A stretch of DNA of 28,931 bases from a virus: positions 1-28,931 of IMG/VR virus record IMGVR_UViG_3300031223_000033; one strand, written 5' to 3'. Below the pieces are notes generated by a model that saw only the letters and a list, made by a program, of their open reading frames with translations, was not told where the DNA came from and searched no databases. Every line of letters begins with the position of its first letter. Positions within the stretch are counted from its first letter, which is position 1. Positions 15,102 through 22,045 of the stretch are shown here, in pieces. Position numbers and translations under genes: made by a program.

Positions 15102-15856
15102 TATCTTACTAGCTTACCTTTTGAAAAACGCATAGTATAAGTACCGTCTCCAAATCCATTTCCTAAATGCGCTACTTTTTTATCATTAACACATAACCAT
15201 TTACCACCAATATCTGTATAAGTTTTGTAATGACTTTCTACATCTATATCATCAAATAGCAACTTATAATCGTAAACGTTATGATAACCATCTGCATAAG
15301 CTTCATTAATTTTACCAATTAATACTAAATCTTGTTCCTTAGATGAAGTAAAGGTTTCTTGAATTGTATCGCATTCCATTAATGTAACTATATCTCCTTT
15401 TTTTAAATCAAATTTAAGTTTAGAAATAGGCTTATCATACTTTAATTTAGATGGTTTTTTAAAGAAATAAAGAGCTGGAAAACTTTTATAATTAACAGTA
15501 ATGTTTTTGTAATTTTTAGTTTCTACAGCATTAGTTTTTATAAACTCTTCTGGAACCTTTGTATTTAAAGAAAAAATAGTTCCCTTAGCGTTAATAAAAG
15601 AACCAGCATCTCCATATCCACCAGAGGCATAGCAAGTAATATGGGAGTCTATTGTTAAAGGCAATGTCCTGTTACTATTTAACAAAGAAAATAAAGCTTG
15701 TAAGTTTGCCTTTTCTGTTGTTAAATCTTGTAATGCTTTAAAGTTTGCATTTTCCCAAACATAATTTACATCATTAATATCACGATGTGAATTCGCTTCA
15801 AAAAATAAATCTTTATAAGATTTCTTGATTCTTGTAATTTTTTTAACAGTTTGCAT
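15101..15856 (-). CDS. Hypothetical protein, first gene of the helicase-PAPS-ParB operon
   Basis: A 251-residue protein of unknown family. The first 60 residues are helical and charged (RIKKSYKDLFFEANSHRD). The middle has ASGGYGDAGSFINAKGTIFSL, and the end reads GNGFGDGTYTMRFSKGKLVR. Two G-x-G-D-x-G/T-like blocks (GGYGDAGSF and GFGDGTYTM) give it an internal echo, and the C-terminal GDGTY block recalls DUF4241-like proteins; I give this little weight. It is led by the promoter-dyad region at 15880-15913, about 24 nt before the ATG, so it is the first cistron of the accessory operon. Confidence 0.6.
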   Translation of the reverse strand: MQTVKKITRIKKSYKDLFFEANSHRDINDVNYVWENANFKALQDLTTEKANLQALFSLLNSNRTLPLTIDSHITCYASGGYGDAGSFINAKGTIFSLNTKVPEEFIKTNAVETKNYKNITVNYKSFPALYFFKKPSKLKYDKPISKLKFDLKKGDIVTLMECDTIQETFTSSKEQDLVLIGKINEAYADGYHNVYDYKLLFDDIDVESHYKTYTDIGGKWLCVNDKKVAHLGNGFGDGTYTMRFSKGKLVR

Positions 15857-15879
15857 AAGTTCTTGTTTTTAAGGTTACT

Positions 15880-15887
15880 CAAATATA
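15880..15887 (-). promoter_or_regulatory. Promoter -7 box (TATATTTG) of the accessory operon
   Basis: TATATTTG on the minus strand is a perfect Bacteroidetes -7 element, 24 nt before the ATG at 15856. No TTG is present at the -33 position; a perfect inverted repeat occupies that stretch instead (15888-15913). Confidence 0.65.
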
Positions 15888-15913
15888 AGTCTAATATTCT
15901 AATATATTAGACT
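15888..15913. promoter_or_regulatory. Operator-like inverted repeat abutting the -7 box
   Basis: AGTCTAATAT and ATATTAGACT form perfect 10-bp arms around TCTAAT. The dyad touches the -7 box and covers the -33 region. This is the place for a repressor, or for an activator replacing the -33 contact. The small HTH protein at 11592-11798, in the same operon, is a natural candidate (inference). Confidence 0.6.
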
Positions 15914-15938
15914 ATTTAAGAATATTTAACATTAAAAA

Positions 15939-16160
15939 CTAATAAACCTCTGGATCACTGGTCTGGTAAATGCTCCGACCGTTGCTAATCTTCACCCAGT
16001 TTTTTCTGTAAAGCAAGTATTTAAACCCATCAGAATAGTTGGTGGAATACATAGGCAGCTGCTTAAGAGGTAGCTTTTCGCTAGACTTATCCTTCTTGAT
16101 CACCGTTTGCCCCTTGGCATTTTTGGTGACTTTTGTTTTTGGCTTGCTCCAAAGTTTCAA
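15939..16160 (-). CDS. Hypothetical basic protein with TTG start
   Basis: A frame of 73 codons beginning at TTG (16160); the same frame is open further up to about 16205 but holds no ATG. The product is basic at the start (KLWSKPKTKVTKNAKGQTV) and ends with the more protein-like FKYLLYRKNWVKISNGRSIY. The first 74 nt overlap another frame (16087-16197) that has a proper ATG. Either both are real overlapping genes, or a +1 indel has split one ancestral gene. Function unknown. Confidence 0.4.
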   Translation of the reverse strand: MKLWSKPKTKVTKNAKGQTVIKKDKSSEKLPLKQLPMYSTNYSDGFKYLLYRKNWVKISNGRSIYQTSDPEVY

Positions 16161-16197
16161 AAAGTACTTTGTTGAGTTGATCGATAGAATTTTCCAT
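16087..16197 (-). CDS. Small ORF, possibly a truncated phage protein
   Basis: A 36-residue frame starting with ATG at 16197, 9 nt after the HNH gene stop: MENSIDQLNKVLFETLEQAK followed by a short odd tail and TAA. The first 20 residues look like a genuine helical protein start, of a kind that in Bacteroidetes phages usually continues for 50 or more residues. The tail from residue 21 is Gln/Asn/Gly-rich and may be out-of-frame sequence. It overlaps the frame at 15939-16160. Confidence 0.4.
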   Translation of the reverse strand: MENSIDQLNKVLFETLEQAKNKSHQKCQGANGDQEG

Positions 16198-16205
16198 AGT
16201 CGTTT

Positions 16206-16826
16206 TTAGTTTTTGATTTGTTTTTCTAGTTTATTTTTTAGTTTAATGCCTCGTTTAATTTGATTTGGATATTGCAAATAATTTCTATCAAGATGTTCAC
16301 GCCTGGTAATGGCCATTAAATTCTCAATTCTGCAATCTAAACTATCCCTATTTATAAAAATGATAATCATCCCTTCAGGTATTTTGCCATGGTGTTCTTC
16401 CCAAAGTAAACGATGAGAAGCCTGCATATATCCATCTTTGTTTTTTTTGTACCTATAAGGAATTTTCTTTTCCCATCTTATAGATTCATAATCTGGCCCC
16501 TGTGTGTTATGTGCCTTTCTGCCTTTTTTGAATTGTGTTTTCTCTACCGCCGCCATCCCCTCTGGAGTCATAAACTCTTCTCGCTTTTTTCCTTTATTAA
16601 AAGCAATATTGCCTTTTTTAAATTGTGTATGCTTGCACTGAGCTGCATAAATACCACCAACTCTTTTCCAAAATGCTTTGCTTTTTCTAAGTCCTAAAGG
16701 CCCACTCTTTCCGGTTATGCTAGATTTAGTTCTGTTTAGTATTATAGCCAGATCCTCGTTTTCCTTATCTGGATAGTTCTCTATCAAGTAATCAATTTCT
16801 TCTTTGGTCCAAAATTTCTTTTTCAT
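16206..16826 (-). CDS. HNH endonuclease with NUMOD-like repeats
   Basis: A 206-residue nuclease. Residues 1-45 hold a SANT/HTH-like domain (FWTKEEIDYLIENYPDKENE, then IILNRTKSSITGK). Two NUMOD3-like motifs follow, TQFKKGNIAFNKGKK (67-81) and TQFKKGRKAHNTQG (97-110). The HNH domain spans about 117-185: ASHRLLWEEHHGKIPEG (His 138), NRDSLDCRIENL (Asn 169) and RREHLDRN (His 178). This is the form of free-standing phage homing nucleases. It overlaps the YopX-like gene by 4 nt. I see no disrupted neighbour that would mark it as recently inserted, apart from the odd overlapping frames just downstream. Confidence 0.85.
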   Translation of the reverse strand: MKKKFWTKEEIDYLIENYPDKENEDLAIILNRTKSSITGKSGPLGLRKSKAFWKRVGGIYAAQCKHTQFKKGNIAFNKGKKREEFMTPEGMAAVEKTQFKKGRKAHNTQGPDYESIRWEKKIPYRYKKNKDGYMQASHRLLWEEHHGKIPEGMIIIFINRDSLDCRIENLMAITRREHLDRNYLQYPNQIKRGIKLKNKLEKQIKN

Positions 16827-17200
16827 TTGAGAAGGGTTTTTTTATTTTCATTTTCATAAACATTGCCTTTGACCTCCAAATGCTCACCAAAATATTCAAC
16901 GAGTGATGTTAAAAAACTTCCATCTTTTTTAAATGAAACATCGATGCACCAGCTTAAAGTATCTTCGCACCAAACAACAGGCAAAAGACTTTCATTGTAT
17001 CCTAAACTTAAATCCTCTTCATCAATAGGATAGTAATCGACAAGGTAATCGGCTTCAAATATTTCAATTCCTTTTTTATCTTCACGTCCAATTGATTGCA
17101 ATGGGATGATATCTTTTACCGAAAAATCATTGGTTAGTGGTTTTCTATAACACATTTTTTTTAATGTTAAATCCCAGAATCTAAATTTTATTTTTCTCAT
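16823..17200 (-). CDS. YopX-family protein
   Basis: A 125-residue protein with the YopX hallmarks: the start MRKIKFRFWDLTLKKMCY, then LQSIGREDKKGIEIFEADYL (the L-Q-x-x-G-x-x-D-x-x-G-x-E-I-x-E-x-D motif), a strand VVWCEDTLSWCI and a C-terminal VKGNVYEN. YopX proteins are common in phages and have no firm function. It overlaps both neighbours by 4 nt (ATGA), so it is in a coupled run of accessory genes. Confidence 0.88.
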   Translation of the reverse strand: MRKIKFRFWDLTLKKMCYRKPLTNDFSVKDIIPLQSIGREDKKGIEIFEADYLVDYYPIDEEDLSLGYNESLLPVVWCEDTLSWCIDVSFKKDGSFLTSLVEYFGEHLEVKGNVYENENKKTLLK

Positions 17201-17409
17201 TTCTTTAGTTTTTTATTGAAGTATCGTCTAATTAAGTAGCCTCTTAAAATGCTTATCAATGTAAAGCATAGTGTTATTCCAAGGTTTTTTAAAGCTGTAC
17301 TATGTATTCCAAACAAAGGGAGCACTAAAAAAGTAGCTGCTAGTGATATTGTAAAACCTAAAAAAGTATTGATGAGACTTTCTTTAAATGATTCTTTTTT
17401 TGATTGCAT
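17197..17409 (-). CDS. Small two-helix membrane protein (DUF7220-like)
   Basis: A 70-residue protein with two predicted membrane segments, about residues 15-34 (TFLGFTISLAATFLVLPLFG) and 40-58 (NLGITLCFTLISILRGY), and positive ends (RRYFNKKLKK). The pattern ES-N-x-x-x-GF-IS and FT-IS-R-Y-RR-FN matches small phage proteins of the DUF7220 type. Holin activity cannot be excluded from size and topology, but it lies among DNA genes, far from the M15 lysin, so I do not call it a holin. Confidence 0.7.
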   Translation of the reverse strand: MQSKKESFKESLINTFLGFTISLAATFLVLPLFGIHSTALKNLGITLCFTLISILRGYLIRRYFNKKLKK

Positions 17410-17423
17410 AGTTTTTTTAAATT

Positions 17424-17732
17424 TTATTTTCTTTTTCTTTTTTTAAATTCATCTTGATAGCGTTCCTGATATTCTATTTTTCTACGCTCATACTTTTCTA
17501 AAGCTTTTAGATCACCACTTTTAGCTAAATCAAATAATTTACTGTCTATTAGTAAATCAGCTTTATCAAGTCCTTTATTGTAGTATAAATTAATTGTGTG
17601 ATTTTCATCATAAAAATCTTTTTTAAAAACTTCAAAATCATCAACTTCTAATACATTTACCACCTTAGATAAAGGATATCCAAGAGTTCCAACTTGTATC
17701 ATCTTTTTTAAAAATTCTTCTGTGTATTTCAT
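17424..17732 (-). CDS. Hypothetical helical protein
   Basis: A 102-residue, highly charged and helical protein. It begins MKYTEEFLKKMIQVGTLGYP with LSKVVNVLEVDDFEVFKKDF, contains a YYNKGLDKADLLIDSKLFDL stretch and an AKSGDLKALEKYERRK block, and ends with basic residues. The N-terminal part could be a small DNA-binding HTH. The A-x-x-G-x-x-x-A-L-x-x-Y-E motif recalls terminase small-subunit-like phage proteins, but a P27-like small terminase is already present at 21172-21606. It starts just after the methyltransferase stop. Confidence 0.6.
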   Translation of the reverse strand: MKYTEEFLKKMIQVGTLGYPLSKVVNVLEVDDFEVFKKDFYDENHTINLYYNKGLDKADLLIDSKLFDLAKSGDLKALEKYERRKIEYQERYQDEFKKRKRK

Positions 17733-17733
17733 T

Positions 17734-19008
17734 TTAGATTTTTTTAATATAATCTTTACCGTTTATCTTTACATTTAGTGTATTATCCAGCTTTAACATT
17801 CTGTCAATTGTTACTTGGCAGTACTTAGGGTCAAGTTCCATGGCGTAACATTTTCGGTCTAATTGGTGTGATGCTACCATTGTAGTTCCAGAACCAAGAA
17901 ACCCATCACTTACTATTTCACCAACTTTTGAACTGTTTCCTATCTGTAACCCAAATAGTAAAATTGGTTTCATTGTTGGGTGCTCTCCATTTCTATTTGG
18001 TTTATCAAATTCTAGAATTGTAGTTTGCTTACGTCCACCTTTCCAAAAATGGCTACCGCCTTCTCTCCATCCGTACAAACATGGCTCATGTTCTTTTATC
18101 CATTCCCAACTCTCTGCATTCACAGCTTCTAGGCATGGCTCATGTCTCCATTGGTAGTCTTGTCTGCCTAATACCATTGAACTTTTTAACCAGATTAAAC
18201 ATTGTTTTAAAAGAATTCCAGAATCCTTCATGGCTTGTCTAAAATTAGCACCCTCAGAATCGGCATGCCAAACATACCAAGCTCCGCCTTTTTTTGTAAA
18301 ACTTCCTAATGCAGTATAAAAATCATAAAGAAATTTGTATAAATCATCATTAGTAATTGAGTCGTTTTTAATAGTTAGAGCATCTTTAGTTGCTCCTGTA
18401 TAATTTACATTATATGGTGGGTCTGTTAAAACCATGTCCGCTAAACTTCCGTTCATTAATTTAGCGATATCATTAACATCGGTTGAACTGCCACACAATA
18501 AACGATGCTCTCCAATTTCAATTAAATCACCTAAAACAACATCAACATCTAATTCTTCAGGAATAATGTAATCATCCTCGTAAGCTTTATCAGCAAGCAA
18601 TTTATCTTTTTTAATAATCCATTCATCTAACCCTAAAATATCAAAGCCTAATTCTGGTAAGTCAATTTCTGAAAATTCTAAATCCAATACCTCAAAATCA
18701 AATTCACCTGCATGAGTATTACTGATAATAGAATATTCTTTAACTTCTATTTCCGTAAGTTTTCTGTTTGGAAATCTGACATCAATTTCTTCATCCCCTC
18801 GACCTGCCAGCAATAAAGCTGTGATTCTTTGATTTCCACCAATTATTTTATAGTCTGTATTTATTGCAGGTATTTCAACCAGATTAAATTTATTTAAGCT
18901 TTCTAGCAACTTTTTCTGTTTAACTGCAGTAATTTTTCTCGGATTAAAATCTTACTTAACTAAGTCTTTAACTTTTACTTTTTTAGTTACCCATTGTAAT
19001 TTTTCCAT
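17734..19008 (-). pseudogene. ParB-domain / beta-class DNA methyltransferase with in-frame stop near the N-terminus
   Basis: From the ATG at 19008 the frame reads MEKLQWVTKKVKVKDLVK, then TAA (18954-18952), then DFNPRKITAVKQKKLLESLN and a complete ParB-methyltransferase. The residues after the stop are the expected ParB start (D-F-N-P-R-K-I), so the stop cuts the domain. A TTG at 18909 could give a 391-residue product lacking the first ParB strand. Beyond it lie IIGGNQRITALL (ParB), LTDPPYNVNY (motif IV, residues 161-170 from the TTG) and, near the C-terminus, FLGSGTTMVAS (motif I). The IV-then-I order is beta class, an N6-adenine or N4-cytosine enzyme. The methyltransferase domain looks intact and may still be made. 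It could protect phage DNA from restriction. Confidence 0.75.
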
Positions 19009-19017
19009 GTTCTATAT

Positions 19018-19203
19018 TTAATTTTTGAGTTTTTCTTTTAAAATAAAAATGCACACTGCAATTTCAAAAGCCATCAGAATTATTATAAGTAAAATTCTTA
19101 TCCAGTGGTCGTTGATCCATTTCAAATCGAGTAGGGTAGAAGTCGCCAGTGGGAAAGCAAAAGTGAGCACTACTATAAATATAAATTTGAGGTCTTTTTT
19201 CAT
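19018..19203 (-). CDS. Small membrane protein
   Basis: A 61-residue protein with two hydrophobic segments (about residues 6-24, LKFIFIVVLTFAFPLATST, and 35-55, IRILLIIILMAFEIAVCIFI) and a Lys-rich end. Function unknown. It overlaps the gene upstream by 4 nt and ends 9 nt before the ATG of the methyltransferase frame. Holin-like size and topology are noted but not supported by context. Confidence 0.6.
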   Translation of the reverse strand: MKKDLKFIFIVVLTFAFPLATSTLLDLKWINDHWIRILLIIILMAFEIAVCIFILKEKLKN

Positions 19204-19424
19204 TTCTTGTTGTTTTTTCTATTATTCACATTGCTAAAACTTCTGTAACATGAGTATTTGTACTCCCCAAAAAATTCAAAGTATTGATCGTTTGCCCGGT
19301 TAAAGGCTTCAAGATTTGTTTTAGAGGTTTTTAGCATTTCAAAAAAGTAGTTGTAAAATCCTACGTTAGTGGCCAGCTTTTTAATTAATTGATTTTCAGT
19401 TTCTAATTCAGAATGTGATTTCAT
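19200..19424 (-). CDS. Hypothetical small protein after the large terminase
   Basis: A 74-residue charged protein that I do not recognise, starting MKSHSELETENQLIKKLATN with YNYFFEMLKTSKTNLEAFN and ending NNRKNNKK. It is probably helical. It overlaps the large terminase stop by 17 nt and the membrane protein gene by 4 nt, so it belongs to the same transcript. Confidence 0.6.
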   Translation of the reverse strand: MKSHSELETENQLIKKLATNVGFYNYFFEMLKTSKTNLEAFNRANDQYFEFFGEYKYSCYRSFSNVNNRKNNKK

Positions 19425-21171
19425 TTGGATCGGTGTTATTGTATTGAGATTCGTTATTATCCTCTGGTGTCATTGTTCCTGCTAAAGCCATTACAGATGC
19501 AATGATGCCATCTATTCTTTTGGTCGATTTGTTTTTTGCATAGCGTATATTCTCGTTTGGATCTTGATAAGCTACGCATCCAGAAATCATCCATTTTAAA
19601 ATTGGGTGACCGCCATGTCTTATTTTTTCAGAATAAATAAGCGTTTCAAATTCTTTAGTAGGAAATGAAAAGTGAGCTGTGGTTTGAGGAAATGGATGCA
19701 TCTCTATTTCTCTAGCTGTTAGATTCTGAACCAGTTGAGTAGCTTGCCACGAATCGTATTCATACCACTTTGGGTGAAGCACATCCCAACAAAATGCAAC
19801 AATGCTTTGTAAGTTTTCATAGTCAATTTGGTTACCTGGTGTCGCCTGAAGGATTGGCTGCTTTTCAAAAAAACTACTTACATCATTAAAACCTTTCAGA
19901 TCGATGTATTTTTTTAGGGTTTGATTTTTCCAAAATTTGTAGGGAACTCTATCTTCAGAAGATCTTTTTTCCACAGTATCCAATGGACAAAACAGCATAG
20001 GCAGTAAATCTCTTATCCCATCTTCGTCTGGATTACTTACAAAAACTATTGCAGATAAATCTATCGTTGAACTTAGGTCCAAGGCGCCGGCACATCCGTG
20101 TTCTAAAAAGTTTTTCATTCTTATTTTCCCTGAACATTTATCCCAGATATCTTCAGGAATTCTAACTTCAGCAGCATCTACCCACTTGTTAAGATGCTTT
20201 GTTTTAAAGTTTGGTATTTTACTAGATTGGTTAATTGCCTTTTTATACTCAGATTTTAGATGTGAAATAGATACAGATACATTTAAATTTGGATTTGCTT
20301 TTATCCAATTTGTTTCATCTTCCCAATCATCGTTATCATCTAGATCATGTATCATTATAAAAGTGTGATCGTCATCTTTTATCCCACTCAATATTTCTTT
20401 GTAAACATCTTCAGCTTCCTTGCAGGCAGATTGCATGTTGAATCCTGCAGTAGTAATTATATAAAGCAAAGGATTTTTTCTAGCACCCATTGCAGATTCC
20501 AAAACCTCTCTAATGCTGTCGTCCTTGTGAGCATGGTATTCATCTATAATGGCGAGTGAAGGGTTTAGTCCATCCTGTGATTTGGAGTCACCACCAAGAA
20601 ATTTAAATTTACCCATGGCAGATGGATATCTTATTTCACGCTGTGTATTTTGCACGCCTCCAGATCTAAGTGCTATCGATTTTTTGACAAAGTCGTAAGC
20701 TTGTTGCCAAACTATTTTAGCTTGGTCTTCTTTGGTTGCTCCAGCGTATATTTCTGGTGAAGCTTCATCATCGAAGCACAAAAAATAAAGACCAACTCCA
20801 GCCAAAGTTGCTGTCTTACCATTTTTTCTGGCCACTTTTTCATAGACTGTTTTTATTCTTCTGTTACCAGACTGGTCCTTCGATCCCAAAATATTATAAA
20901 GAGTAAACTGCTGCCAAGGTTCTAGAGTAAATGACTCTTTAAGTTTTCCTTTTTCACCCTTGGTATGGATTAGAAATTCTTCAAAGAATTTAATAATATG
21001 CATCCCTGCAGCATGATCTATGTAAAAACCAGACTGATCACTTTCATCAATCCATTTGTAGAATCTACTAACAGCTTGCTTTATAGTTTTACCTACAACC
21101 AATTTTCCATCACGCACATCTTGTGCATATTGAAATGGAATAGAATTCAACATGTCGTTAGTAATCTGCAT
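19408..21171 (-). CDS. terL: Terminase large subunit
   Basis: A 587-residue packaging motor. The N-terminal ATPase has the adenine-binding region LEPWQQFTLYNI (residues 83-94), a Walker A-like VARKNGKT (113-120), Walker B LAIIDEYHAH (206-215) and the coupling motif YIITTAG. The C-terminal nuclease starts around GALDLSSTIDLSAIVFV, whose first Asp would bind metal, with a further acidic site near the C-terminus (KRIDGIIASVMALAG). It belongs to the phage terminase group paired with HK97-type portals. It starts directly after the small terminase stop. The portal is 8.4 kb away with accessory genes in between, which is unusual. Confidence 0.95.
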   Translation of the reverse strand: MQITNDMLNSIPFQYAQDVRDGKLVVGKTIKQAVSRFYKWIDESDQSGFYIDHAAGMHIIKFFEEFLIHTKGEKGKLKESFTLEPWQQFTLYNILGSKDQSGNRRIKTVYEKVARKNGKTATLAGVGLYFLCFDDEASPEIYAGATKEDQAKIVWQQAYDFVKKSIALRSGGVQNTQREIRYPSAMGKFKFLGGDSKSQDGLNPSLAIIDEYHAHKDDSIREVLESAMGARKNPLLYIITTAGFNMQSACKEAEDVYKEILSGIKDDDHTFIMIHDLDDNDDWEDETNWIKANPNLNVSVSISHLKSEYKKAINQSSKIPNFKTKHLNKWVDAAEVRIPEDIWDKCSGKIRMKNFLEHGCAGALDLSSTIDLSAIVFVSNPDEDGIRDLLPMLFCPLDTVEKRSSEDRVPYKFWKNQTLKKYIDLKGFNDVSSFFEKQPILQATPGNQIDYENLQSIVAFCWDVLHPKWYEYDSWQATQLVQNLTAREIEMHPFPQTTAHFSFPTKEFETLIYSEKIRHGGHPILKWMISGCVAYQDPNENIRYAKNKSTKRIDGIIASVMALAGTMTPEDNNESQYNNTDPNEITF

Positions 21172-21606
21172 TTATGATTTTTTTAGTTTTCCAAATTCAG
21201 CAAATAAGTCTCCTTGGTTAGGATCTACAGAACTGTTTAGCTCCTTTTCCGATCTAGGATCTATTCCAAATTGTTTAAAGCATTGCATAATTGCTTTTTC
21301 AGCATCCCTTTTTATAGTCAATTCCACTGAAATATTTTCTGCTCCAGATATATATTTCTGTCTATAGCCAGATCCTTTCTTATATTTATTCTTAGATCTT
21401 ATCTCTCTAACCGCCCATTCCCATTGTGAAAAGTTTTCTGCCATAAGCTCTAAAGCCGGTAAATGAATTCTTTTCAAAGATTCTGAGGAGATTAAAATTC
21501 TAGCAAACTTTTTAAAATGTTGCTTTGCAGAAGTGTCCAAATAAGATGGTGACTTAGGAATCTCTTTTACTAGTTCTGAAGCTTCTCCTTTGTGTACTGT
21601 TTTCAT
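21172..21606 (-). CDS. Terminase small subunit, P27-like
   Basis: A protein of 144 residues from the ATG at 21606; a TTG at 21633 would add nine residues (RGGLKPLV with a poly-G tract), and I prefer the ATG. Features are SELVKEIPKSPSYLDTSAKQ HFKKFARILI in sequence, then LPALELMAENFSQWEWAVRE, SGYRQKYISGAE and a C-terminal helix with a short acidic tail. The order L-x-x-x-A-x-x-x-W/F followed by a helix with W is that of P27 small terminases, which bind the packaging site. Its stop touches the terL start (TAA then ATG), and HNH and terL flank it as in other phages of this type. Confidence 0.8.
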   Translation of the reverse strand: MKTVHKGEASELVKEIPKSPSYLDTSAKQHFKKFARILISSESLKRIHLPALELMAENFSQWEWAVREIRSKNKYKKGSGYRQKYISGAENISVELTIKRDAEKAIMQCFKQFGIDPRSEKELNSSVDPNQGDLFAEFGKLKKS

Positions 21607-21682
21607 AACTAAAGGTTTAAGCCCCCCCCTCAAATATTAACTATTAGTAAAATTCTCGGTAAGTGGCGATGTATATACAATT

Positions 21683-22045
21683 TTATGTTTTGGTGTTTTG
21701 ACCCCTATGCCCCTTGGTTTCTTTGTAACCATGAGCTTCTTTTCCAGACTTACTATCGTGGTGCCATTTGCACAATGTTTGTAAGTTATTTTCATCTAGT
21801 TTGGCTCCGCCATCTTCAATTCTTTGAATATGATCTACATATTTGCCCTCTGTTACAATCATTTCATCTTCACACTTCTTGCAGTTAGGATTTGTTTCAA
21901 TAAATCTCTTTCTTAACTTTCTCCATGGCCAAGAGTTGTAGAAACCATTGTCGATTGTATTTCTACGAGAGTAATGTACTCTCTCTGCTACCCATGGTCT
22001 TTTTATATTCTTTTGTTTGTTAGGCATCGTAGAAGTTTTCATCAT
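21683..22045 (-). CDS. HNH endonuclease next to the terminase
   Basis: A 120-residue HNH protein. CKKCED (Cys 55, Cys 58) and LCKWHHD (Cys 92, His 95) give a zinc site; VDHIQRIEDGG (His 72) and DENNLQTL (Asn 87) give the H-N-H core. HNH proteins encoded beside P27-type small terminases are known to aid packaging-specific DNA cutting in HK97-like phages. The first 26 nt overlap the end of dnaB; internal Met starts at residues 2 and 7 are also possible. The N-terminal region is Lys/Arg-rich and probably touches DNA. Confidence 0.9.
   Translation of the reverse strand: MMKTSTMPNKQKNIKRPWVAERVHYSRRNTIDNGFYNSWPWRKLRKRFIETNPNCKKCEDEMIVTEGKYVDHIQRIEDGGAKLDENNLQTLCKWHHDSKSGKEAHGYKETKGHRGQNTKT

Noticed and set aside
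17197-17409. Holin call for the small two-helix membrane protein (and for 19018-19203)
   Set aside because: Size and topology fit, but both lie in the DNA and accessory region far from the lysin, and one resembles a DUF7220-type protein of unknown role.
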